Origin: an uncultured Sulfitobacter sp. | Lineage (GTDB): Bacteria; Pseudomonadota; Alphaproteobacteria; Rhodobacterales; Rhodobacteraceae | Assembly: GCA_905182645.1 (NCBI GenBank) | Contig: CAJJCJ010000010.1 | Location: 18,589 to 82,588 of the forward strand | Direction: 5' to 3' | DNA length: 64,000 bases | Part shown: one piece after another, positions 55,721 through 62,671 of the stretch | How the letters are laid out: every line of letters begins with the position of its first letter | How positions within the stretch are numbered: the stretch's first letter is position 1 | The notes under the pieces: model-generated | The model's database searches: none | The model's input: the letters and a program-made list of their open reading frames with translations, nothing else | Told to the model about the DNA's origin: nothing | Position numbers and translations under genes: made by a program

Positions 55721-56698
55721 ATGGATGTGATCAAAGGCATCGCCGGTAATAATTTTGTCGTGGTCGGGCGGGTCGGTATGGACTTGTATCCATCCGCTGG
55801 CGTCTCGATTGAGGACGTGGATAACCTGACTGCTGATATGGGTGGATCGTCCGCAAATATCGCGGCAGGCATCGTGAAATTGGGCGGCAAGTCGGCCCTT
55901 GTGACCAGCGTTTCCGATGATGCAGTTGGCCGGTTTTGTTTGAAAAAGCTTGCCCAATACGGCGTTGATTCCAGTCATGTGACGACGGTGGGCGGCGAGG
56001 CCCGTAATTCATTGGCGCTGTATGAATCCCGTGTGCAGGATCATCAATCGGTGATTTACCGCAACGGGGCCGCCGACTTTGAAATGACCATAGCAGACGT
56101 CGAAGCGGTTGATTATACGCGGTTTACCGCGTTTGTAACCGCAGGCACTGTGTTCGCCGCAGAGCCATCACGCAGCGCTGCATTCCGCGCATTTGAATTG
56201 GCTCGCGCTGCTGGTTTACCGATTATTTTCGATGTCGATTACCGCCCCTATTCATGGCCAAGCGTAGAAGTCGCTGCCGATGTGTTGTCCCGTGCTGGCG
56301 CGTTGTCAGACGTGATTGTCGGCAACGATGACGAGTTTGGCTTTATGGCAGGGTCCAAGGACGCAGGCCTGCAAAAAGCCCGCGATTTGGCCAATACCAC
56401 TGCTGCGATCGTTGTCTATAAGATGGGTGAACATGGCGCGGTGACATTTGCAAACGGCGAAGAAACCCGCACTGGAATTTACCGTGTCACGGCATTAAAA
56501 CCCACCGGAGCTGGAGACAGTTTCATGGCGGGCATGTTGTCGTCGATCGCCGCAGGGCACGATCTGAAATCCGCCGTTATGCGCGGATCAGCCTGTGCCG
56601 CCATCGTGGTCGCCAAACCCGGCTGCGCACCTGCCATGCCCATTACATCTGAACTCGACGCATTTTTGGCCAGCCACGCTGGCCCCACGACGACCTGA
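55721..56698 (+). CDS. iolC: 5-dehydro-2-deoxygluconokinase
   Basis: 325 aa PfkB-family kinase. VGRVGMDLYPSAGVSIEDV and DMGGSSANIAAGIVKLGGK near the N-terminus and the catalytic GAGDSFMAGMLSSI near residue 266 are typical of IolC, which phosphorylates 5-dehydro-2-deoxygluconate before aldol cleavage. It follows iolD in the order usual for alphaproteobacterial iol operons. Confidence 0.95.
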   Translation: MDVIKGIAGNNFVVVGRVGMDLYPSAGVSIEDVDNLTADMGGSSANIAAGIVKLGGKSALVTSVSDDAVGRFCLKKLAQYGVDSSHVTTVGGEARNSLALYESRVQDHQSVIYRNGAADFEMTIADVEAVDYTRFTAFVTAGTVFAAEPSRSAAFRAFELARAAGLPIIFDVDYRPYSWPSVEVAADVLSRAGALSDVIVGNDDEFGFMAGSKDAGLQKARDLANTTAAIVVYKMGEHGAVTFANGEETRTGIYRVTALKPTGAGDSFMAGMLSSIAAGHDLKSAVMRGSACAAIVVAKPGCAPAMPITSELDAFLASHAGPTTT

Positions 56699-56709
56699 AA
56701 GGACGCACC

Positions 56710-57567
56710 ATGCATATCGCCCCTCATGACAATCGTAACATCCCTATCGTGGACGCTGACGATGCGTCGGTGCCGCTGAACTACTTCAACATCGTTAAGC
56801 TGAAGAAGGGTGAGGCGTTCACCTATCAAGTACCCGGATACGAAACCTGCATCGCACCCGCGACTGGCACCGTAGACGTCGAAATTGAAGGCGTTGAGTA
56901 CAAGGCCATTGGCAATCGCGGCACGGATGTTTGGGACGGCGAACCCGAAGGCGTCTATGTGCCCGTCGGCGCAAAGGCCACAATTGTCTGCACATCAGAT
57001 GCGACTGAGACGTTCATTGCAGGTGCCCGTTACGACAAGGTTCTCGATCCATTTGACGTGCGCGTGGCCGAGTTGGACACCGTGCAATACGGGTCTGACG
57101 ACACGAAGACACACCGCAAGATCAAGCATATCCTTGGCACAAAATACCACGACAAGGTCGGCCGTTTGCTTGTGTCGGAATTATTCACCGTTGGCCAAGG
57201 CGGCTGGTCCGGTTTCCCTGCACACAAGCATGACACCGACCGCCAAGACGCGGATGGCAACATCATTGAGACCCGCCATGACGAGACTTACAACTTCCGT
57301 TTCCGCCCCAATTACGGTTCGGGCGTGCAGATCATCCAACGTGAAGAGGGCAAGCCCGGCGAGGCTCATCAACTGATGGATGGATCGACGATCATGCTCG
57401 ACAGCGGCTACCACCCCTGCGCCGTGATGCCCGGCTACGAGATGTATTATTTCACTATCCTCGGTGGGTTGTCCCAGCGCAGCCTCGTGCAGTTCTTCCA
57501 ACCAACGCACGCCGCACAGATTGAGACAATTCCGGGCATCAAAGACATGATCGCCAAGTTCAAATAA
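56710..57567 (+). CDS. iolB: 5-deoxy-glucuronate isomerase
   Basis: 285 aa double-cupin protein. GQGGWSGFPAHKHDTDRQDA and GYHPCAVMPGYEMYYFTILGG are the conserved IolB blocks with the metal-binding histidines. It converts 5-deoxyglucuronate to 5-dehydro-2-deoxygluconate. AAAGGACGCACC precedes the start, 8 bases after the iolC stop. Confidence 0.94.
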   Translation: MHIAPHDNRNIPIVDADDASVPLNYFNIVKLKKGEAFTYQVPGYETCIAPATGTVDVEIEGVEYKAIGNRGTDVWDGEPEGVYVPVGAKATIVCTSDATETFIAGARYDKVLDPFDVRVAELDTVQYGSDDTKTHRKIKHILGTKYHDKVGRLLVSELFTVGQGGWSGFPAHKHDTDRQDADGNIIETRHDETYNFRFRPNYGSGVQIIQREEGKPGEAHQLMDGSTIMLDSGYHPCAVMPGYEMYYFTILGGLSQRSLVQFFQPTHAAQIETIPGIKDMIAKFK

Positions 57568-57569
57568 CC

Positions 57570-57603
57570 GCCTCTTTGGTTTTCAAATATCACCGCCGGA
57601 GGC
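57570..57603 (+). repeat. Dispersed intergenic repeat, copy 5
   Basis: GCCTCTTTGGTTTTCAAATA, TCACCGCC and GGAGGC. The ends are inverted (GCCTC/GAGGC) as in the copy at 124-157. It lies between iolB and the aldolase gene inside the operon, so it does not act as an absolute terminator. Confidence 0.55.
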
Positions 57604-57633
57604 TCCGCCAATGGCCAAAAGGACATACATAAC

Positions 57634-58470
57634 ATGCCGCTCGTCACCCTTGCAGACGTCCTACAACCTGCGCTCAAAAATGGTTACGCCGTTGGTGGGC
57701 TTGTTACCCTTGGCTGGGAAGATATGCGCGCCTATATCGCTGCAGCGGAAACGCTTGGCTGCCCAGTGATCCTGCAAGCAGGGCCAGGGTGTCGCGACCA
57801 CACACCACTGCCGATCTTGGGAAAAATTTTCCAGCATTTGGCCGAAGGCGCATCTGTGCCTGTCGTCGCCCATCTTGACCACGGGTATACGTTTGAAGAT
57901 TGCCAAGCCGCACTTGATGCGGGCTTTACGTCGCTCATGTTTGACGGGTCGCGCAAACCGTTGGCGCAAAATATTGACGAGACAGCCCGCGTGGCCGAGC
58001 TTGCTCATAGCGCCAGCATTTCTTGCGAAGGCGAGATTGGCTTTGTCGGCTACGCGGACGGCGAAAACTCTGCCGGTACAGACCCAGCCGAGGCCGCGAT
58101 ATTTGCGCGCGACAGCGGCGTGGATGCGATGGCGATTTCCGTGGGCAACGTGCATTTGCAACAAGATAAAGAAGGCGGGCTGGATATGGACCGCATTCGC
58201 GCGATTGAGGCTGTGACGCAGGTGCCATTGGTCATTCACGGCGGCTCTGGTGTGCCTGTGGATCAGCGGCGCGATTTGGCGGCCAACTCAAAGGTTTGTA
58301 AATTTAACATCGGGACCGAATTGCGCATGGCGTTTGGCACGGCGATGCGGACGGCGGTGAACAGTGACCCAAGCCGATTTGACCGCAATACCATTCTTAA
58401 AGAAACACACGACCCCGTCGTTGCCGCAGCCATACATGTGCTGCAGGCGTTTGGCGGCGCAAAAGGATAA
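57634..58470 (+). CDS. iolJ: Class II aldolase, probably 6-phospho-5-dehydro-2-deoxygluconate aldolase
   Basis: 278 aa zinc aldolase of the FbaA/IolJ group. VVAHLDHGYTFEDCQAALDA carries a zinc His and the catalytic Asp, GEIGFVGYADGENSAGTDPAEA the middle Glu, and LVIHGGSGVPVDQRRDL the phosphate loop and His. In this operon it should split the phosphorylated product into dihydroxyacetone phosphate and malonate semialdehyde. Confidence 0.88.
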   Translation: MPLVTLADVLQPALKNGYAVGGLVTLGWEDMRAYIAAAETLGCPVILQAGPGCRDHTPLPILGKIFQHLAEGASVPVVAHLDHGYTFEDCQAALDAGFTSLMFDGSRKPLAQNIDETARVAELAHSASISCEGEIGFVGYADGENSAGTDPAEAAIFARDSGVDAMAISVGNVHLQQDKEGGLDMDRIRAIEAVTQVPLVIHGGSGVPVDQRRDLAANSKVCKFNIGTELRMAFGTAMRTAVNSDPSRFDRNTILKETHDPVVAAAIHVLQAFGGAKG

Positions 58471-58473
58471 CCT

Positions 58474-59460
58474 ATGCTGAATATTGCAATTCTTGGCTGC
58501 GGGCGGATTGGTCAAGTCCACGCCCGCACGATCAAATCCATGTCGGGGGCCCGCGTGACGGCTGTGGCCGATGCCTATCCAGACCCTGCGCAAATCCTTG
58601 CTGATGATCTGGGCGCGGATGTGCGCACGATTGATGCTATCATGGCGAGCGACGATGTTGACGCGGTTGTTATCGGCACACCAACAACAACGCATTATGA
58701 CCTGATCCACGCGGCTGCAAAAGCTGGCAAAGCGATCTTTTGCGAAAAGCCCGTTGATATGTCTGCCGACCGGATCCGCGATTGTTTGGCAATCGTAGCG
58801 CAACACGGTGTCCCGTTCCTGACAGCGTTCAATCGGCGGTTTGATCCCAGCTTTGCAAATGTGCAGGCCCGCATCGCTGACGGTGAAATCGGCAATGTTG
58901 AATTGGTGACGATCATGTCGCGCGATCCATCCCCGCCCCCAGTTAGCTACATCGCCACATCCGGCGGTTTGTTTCGCGACATGATGATTCACGATCTGGA
59001 CATGGCGCGTTTCTTGCTGGGTGAAGAACCGGTGTCTGTCATGGCGATGGGTGCGGCCCTTGTGGACCCTGCCATCGGCGAGGCTGGTGACGTGGACACA
59101 GCAGGCGTCATGCTGCGCACCGCATCAGGTAAAATCTGCCAGATCAGCAATTCGCGCCGTGCATCATACGGCTATGATCAACGGATCGAAGTACACGGGT
59201 CAAAGGGCATGCTACGGGCCGAAAACCATCTGGAAAACAGTGTGGAGATCGCGACCGAGGCAGGCTTTAGGCGCGCCCCTGCGCAGCATTTTTTCCTTGA
59301 ACGCTATGAGGCCGCTTACCGCGCTGAAATGATCCACTTCGTAGATGCAGTCACCAATAACACGGCCCCATCCCCGTCGGGCGATGACGGTCTGCGGGCG
59401 CAAATGCTGGCCGACGCAGCAACGCTTAGCTGGGAAACGGGTGTGCCAGTCGCCATCTGA
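58474..59460 (+). CDS. iolG: Inositol 2-dehydrogenase
   Basis: 328 aa Gfo/Idh enzyme. The NAD loop is ILGCGRIGQVHART, CEKPVDMSADRIRD holds the catalytic Lys, and GLFRDMMIHDLDMARFLLGEE carries the Asp and His of myo-inositol dehydrogenases. It starts three bases after the aldolase stop and closes the plus-strand operon. Confidence 0.92.
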   Translation: MLNIAILGCGRIGQVHARTIKSMSGARVTAVADAYPDPAQILADDLGADVRTIDAIMASDDVDAVVIGTPTTTHYDLIHAAAKAGKAIFCEKPVDMSADRIRDCLAIVAQHGVPFLTAFNRRFDPSFANVQARIADGEIGNVELVTIMSRDPSPPPVSYIATSGGLFRDMMIHDLDMARFLLGEEPVSVMAMGAALVDPAIGEAGDVDTAGVMLRTASGKICQISNSRRASYGYDQRIEVHGSKGMLRAENHLENSVEIATEAGFRRAPAQHFFLERYEAAYRAEMIHFVDAVTNNTAPSPSGDDGLRAQMLADAATLSWETGVPVAI

Positions 59461-59470
59461 TCTGTAGGGT

Positions 59471-59492
59471 GTAGGTTGGATTTTAACCCATC
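59471..59492 (+). repeat. REP-like palindrome, degenerate copy
   Basis: GTAG followed by GTTGGATTTTAACCCATC: the right arm matches the copies at 18607 and 27822, the left arm has drifted. It lies between the convergent iolG and lrp genes. Confidence 0.55.
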
Positions 59493-59496
59493 TGCC

Positions 59497-59958
59497 TTAC
59501 CTGACAGGCAATGCCGTGGTCTGACGCACTGTGCGAAGGGCAAAGGATGATTGCATCTGCGCCACACCCGGCAACGTCGCCAAATGACGGCGGTGGATGC
59601 GCGCGAAATCTTCGGTATCGCCTGCGACCACCTTAAGCAGATAATCTGCCGTGCCGGCCATCAAATGGCATTCAAGCACATCAGGCACCTTAGCGACCGC
59701 TTTCTCAAATGCGTCAAGCACCTCGTCTGCTTGGCCAGACAACGTGATCTCGACGAACACCGTTGTCGGTCGTCCAACCTTGCGCGAATTTAACAACGCC
59801 ACATAGTCGCGGATGTACCCGTCTTTTTCCAACCGCTGTACACGTCTATGGCAGGCCGATGCCGACAGATTGACCCGTTCTGACAACTCCGCGTTTGACA
59901 TGCGGCCCGTCACTTGCAGGACTTCTAGGATTCGGCGGTCTATGCTGTCTAGTTCCAT
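59497..59958 (-). CDS. Lrp/AsnC-family regulator, probably of ald
   Basis: 153 aa. An N-terminal helix-turn-helix (DSIDRRILEVLQVTGRMSNA, NLSASACHRRVQRLEKDGYI) and a C-terminal RAM ligand-binding domain (VLECHLMAGTADYLLKVVAGD). It diverges from alanine dehydrogenase, the usual place for its regulator (AldR/PutR type). A GTG at 59967 is an alternative start closer to an AGGA site. Confidence 0.9.
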   Translation of the reverse strand: MELDSIDRRILEVLQVTGRMSNAELSERVNLSASACHRRVQRLEKDGYIRDYVALLNSRKVGRPTTVFVEITLSGQADEVLDAFEKAVAKVPDVLECHLMAGTADYLLKVVAGDTEDFARIHRRHLATLPGVAQMQSSFALRTVRQTTALPVR

Positions 59959-60097
59959 TTGGCGCACGATCCTTGCTGAAAATTATATATATACACACAT
60001 TATTACCATAGATAACGCTAACAACCAAGTATTTCATCGCAGACATTGCGCGCGCACAGGCCGATAGTCCCCCTATCAATCAGGGAGGGAGACCCAA

Positions 60098-61216
60098 ATG
60101 CACATCGGATGTCCAAAAGAGATCAAGCCACAGGAATTTCGCGTTGGTCTTACGCCAAATGCAGCGCGCGAGGCCGTGAATGCAGGCCACAGTGTGACGA
60201 CGGAAACCGCCGCAGGTATCGGCGCTGGGTTCACAGACGAAGATTATATCGCTGCGGGTGCCACAATCGTCGGCACCGCCGCAGAGGTTTTTGCAGCCAC
60301 TGACATGATCGTAAAGGTCAAAGAACCGCAGCCCGTTGAGCGCAAGATGCTTCGCGAGGGGCAGATCTTGTTTACCTATCTGCACCTTGCCCCAGACCCC
60401 GATCAGACACGCGATCTGATGGCGTCCGGTGCGACCTGCATCGCCTATGAAACGGTGACGGATGACCGTGGCGGCCTGCCTTTGCTGGCCCCTATGTCCG
60501 AAGTCGCGGGTCGTCTTGCCCCACAGGTTGGCGCATGGACGTTGCAAAAGGCGAACGGCGGCCGCGGCGTTCTGATGGGCGGTGTTCCGGGTGTTGGTCC
60601 TGCAAGGGTGCTTGTCATCGGCGGCGGCGTTGTTGGCACACACGCAGCCAAGATCGCGGCTGGAATGGGTGCGGATGTGACCGTCCTTGATCGGTCTTTG
60701 CCCCGCCTGCGCTTTCTTGACGATGTGTTTGGTGGCCAGTTCAAGAACAGCTATGCCTCTGCGGGCAACACGATTGAATTGGCCGTGCAAGCGGACCTGA
60801 TCATCGGTGCAGTTCTGATCCCCGGTGCCGAGGCGCCAAAGCTGATCAGCCGCGCGCAGCTGTCCGAGCTAAAGCCGGGTGCTGCCCTTGTGGATGTCGC
60901 GATTGACCAAGGCGGTTGCTTTGAGACATCAAAGGCCACCACCCACCAAGATCCGATCTACGACGTCGACGGGATCATGCATTACTGCGTGGCAAACATG
61001 CCGGGTGCAGTGGCGCGGACGTCAACAATCGCGCTCGGCAATGCGACGATGCCATTCATGCTTGCACTGGCAAACAAGGGCTGGAAGCAGGCCTGTGAAG
61101 ACGACGCACATCTGTTGAACGGGTTGAACGTACATGCGGGCCATCTGACGTATTACGCGGTTGGCAAGGCGCTTGGCATTGACGTCATGTCACCTGCGTT
61201 GGCGCTGCGGGTTTAA
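60098..61216 (+). CDS. ald: Alanine dehydrogenase
   Basis: 372 aa. Ald oxidatively deaminates L-alanine to pyruvate. It begins MHIGCPKEIKPQEFRVGLTP with the substrate Arg, has the catalytic KVKEPQPVE and YLHLAPDPDQT regions, and the NAD loop VIGGGVVGTHAAKIAAGMGA. GGGAGGGAGA precedes the ATG. An Lrp-type regulator is divergent to it. Confidence 0.96.
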   Translation: MHIGCPKEIKPQEFRVGLTPNAAREAVNAGHSVTTETAAGIGAGFTDEDYIAAGATIVGTAAEVFAATDMIVKVKEPQPVERKMLREGQILFTYLHLAPDPDQTRDLMASGATCIAYETVTDDRGGLPLLAPMSEVAGRLAPQVGAWTLQKANGGRGVLMGGVPGVGPARVLVIGGGVVGTHAAKIAAGMGADVTVLDRSLPRLRFLDDVFGGQFKNSYASAGNTIELAVQADLIIGAVLIPGAEAPKLISRAQLSELKPGAALVDVAIDQGGCFETSKATTHQDPIYDVDGIMHYCVANMPGAVARTSTIALGNATMPFMLALANKGWKQACEDDAHLLNGLNVHAGHLTYYAVGKALGIDVMSPALALRV

Positions 61217-61228
61217 CCCAAAAACGAC

Positions 61229-61258
61229 AAAAGGCCCGCGATTATTGCGGGCCTTTTG
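61229..61258 (+). terminator. Bidirectional terminator between ald and mscL
   Basis: AAAAGGCCCGC pairs with GCGGGCCTTTT around GATTATT. T and A runs on both sides let it serve both converging genes. A second perfect inverted repeat, TTTCACGAAACGTGAAA, follows at 61261-61277. Confidence 0.85.
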
Positions 61259-61278
61259 CATTTCACGAAACGTGAAAT

Positions 61279-61644
61279 TTACTTTATTTTCAGCCCCTTC
61301 AGGATGTCTGCAAGCAGCTCTTCCTGTGTTGGGCCGGCTGGTGCAGCAGGTGCTTCGGCTTTCTTCATTTTGTTCACCTGACGCACAAGCATGAACACAA
61401 AAAACGCGATGATCAGGAAGTTGGTGATCGCCATGATGAAGTTACTGTATGTAAATGTCGCCTCGCCCACGGATGCAGACAGGTACGCAAAATCAACGCC
61501 GCCCATAAACAAACCAATCAACGGGTTGACCATGTCAGCAACTAGCGAGCCTACGATCGCTGTGAACGCAGCACCGATGATGATACCAACGGCCATATCC
61601 ATGACGTTGCCTTTGGCGATGAAATCTTTGAATTCTTTGCGAAT
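61279..61644 (-). CDS. mscL: Large-conductance mechanosensitive channel, apparent AUU start
   Basis: The sequence after ATG 61602 ([20 protein letters not shown]) lacks the N-terminal amphipathic helix, but the bases before it encode [13 protein letters not shown] in frame, the expected helix. The family's start Met aligns with an ATT codon at 61644-61642, preceded by AAGTGGA; no ATG, GTG or TTG lies between it and the in-frame stop further upstream. Starting at ATT gives 121 aa with two membrane helices and the C-terminal helix [15 protein letters not shown]. Either AUU is used or the start codon has mutated. Confidence 0.8.
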   Translation of the reverse strand: MRKEFKDFIAKGNVMDMAVGIIIGAAFTAIVGSLVADMVNPLIGLFMGGVDFAYLSASVGEATFTYSNFIMAITNFLIIAFFVFMLVRQVNKMKKAEAPAAPAGPTQEELLADILKGLKIK

Positions 61645-61782
61645 TGTAGTCCACTTACAGTGTTAAACGCCTACCCGATCTAACGCCGGCTGCGCGTATG
61701 CGCACACGCATACCCTAGAATTGGCACAGCTCAATGGGTTTTATTGGCCTGAGTCCCCCCCCCAAACCAGTTTGACGAAACC

Positions 61783-62232
61783 CTAGCTAGGTAACTGCCC
61801 GTCTAGGACATAGCGCAAAATTTGCACAACTTGCTGCGGCTCTTGCACAACAGCGAGGGCGGCTGCATCCACTTCTTTTAATGCATGCGCGTGGTCTGCC
61901 TGATGCATCACGATCAGTGATTTACCCAAGGCTGCCGCCATGCCTGCGTCAAATGCCGCGTTCCACTGCTTGTATTTCTCGCCAAAGCGGACAACCACAA
62001 TATCGGCGGTTTCAATGCCGCGGCGCGTGCGGATCGCATTCAGTTTGGCGCCTTTGTTGTCATGCCAAAACTTGCTGTCCTCAACGCCCATTATCGCCAC
62101 ACCGCAATCGTCCGATGCCGCATGATCGGTGACTGGGGCTGAAAATGTTACGTCCAAATCCTTGGCCGCATCAATGATTTGATCACGCCAGTCGGTATGA
62201 ATTTCGCCAGAAAGATAGATGCTGAGCGTCAT
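61783..62232 (-). CDS. ytoQ: YtoQ family protein
   Basis: 149 aa. SIYLSGEIHTDWRDQIIDAA at the N-terminus, FSAPVTDHAASDDCG, KLNAIRTRRGIETADIVVVR and FGEKYKQWNAAFDAGMAAAL match the YtoQ family, which has a nucleoside 2-deoxyribosyltransferase-like fold and no established role. AAAGGAAA precedes ATG 62232. It follows a GNAT gene. Confidence 0.88.
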   Translation of the reverse strand: MTLSIYLSGEIHTDWRDQIIDAAKDLDVTFSAPVTDHAASDDCGVAIMGVEDSKFWHDNKGAKLNAIRTRRGIETADIVVVRFGEKYKQWNAAFDAGMAAALGKSLIVMHQADHAHALKEVDAAALAVVQEPQQVVQILRYVLDGQLPS

Positions 62233-62242
62233 GGAATTTCCT

Positions 62243-62671
62243 TTAGTATAAATCGAGCGCAAAGGTGACTTTGTCTCCGTCGCGCCCTGTTTCGACCCAA
62301 CCCAATCGCGCATAGAACGCTTGGGTTTTGGTCATATCCTTGTGGGTCGTCAGGTCGGTTTGCGTACAGCCCGCAGTAAGGGCCGCGGCGTTGGCCGTGT
62401 CAATTAACCGGCACCCAAGCCCCTGCCCTTCACCCATCGGATGCACGGCGAGATTTGCGATATGCGCCTGCTTGCCATTCATCACAAGCACGATGCCACC
62501 AAGGATGAGCCCGCGATCTTCCGCGACCCAAACGTGGTGGTCGCGGATGTCATCATCCAGCCCATCAGCGACAGGCGGCAGGCCAATCCCTTTTGCCACA
62601 AAGGGCGCGTAGGCGGCAATAACTGCCGCCCGCAGGCCAACAGCGTCATCGAGCGTCGCCGGTCTAATCAT
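62243..62671 (-). CDS. GNAT-family N-acetyltransferase
   Basis: 142 aa. The acetyl-CoA site is LAVHPMGEGQGLGCRLIDTA (R/Q-x-x-G-x-G/A pattern in slightly relaxed form), and FYARLGWVETG is the usual C-terminal motif. The substrate is unknown. Its ATG overlaps the pheT stop (ATGA), so it is translationally coupled to pheT. Confidence 0.85.
   Translation of the reverse strand: MIRPATLDDAVGLRAAVIAAYAPFVAKGIGLPPVADGLDDDIRDHHVWVAEDRGLILGGIVLVMNGKQAHIANLAVHPMGEGQGLGCRLIDTANAAALTAGCTQTDLTTHKDMTKTQAFYARLGWVETGRDGDKVTFALDLY

Noticed and set aside
56495..56510. TTAAAACCCACC inside iolC as another REP copy
   Set aside because: It codes for the conserved kinase motif before GAGDSF and has no pairing arm or GTAG head.
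61752..61764. Run of nine C near 61755 as a phase-variation tract
   Set aside because: It lies in a gap beyond the end of ytoQ and not in or just before a coding region or promoter box, so a switching role is unsupported.
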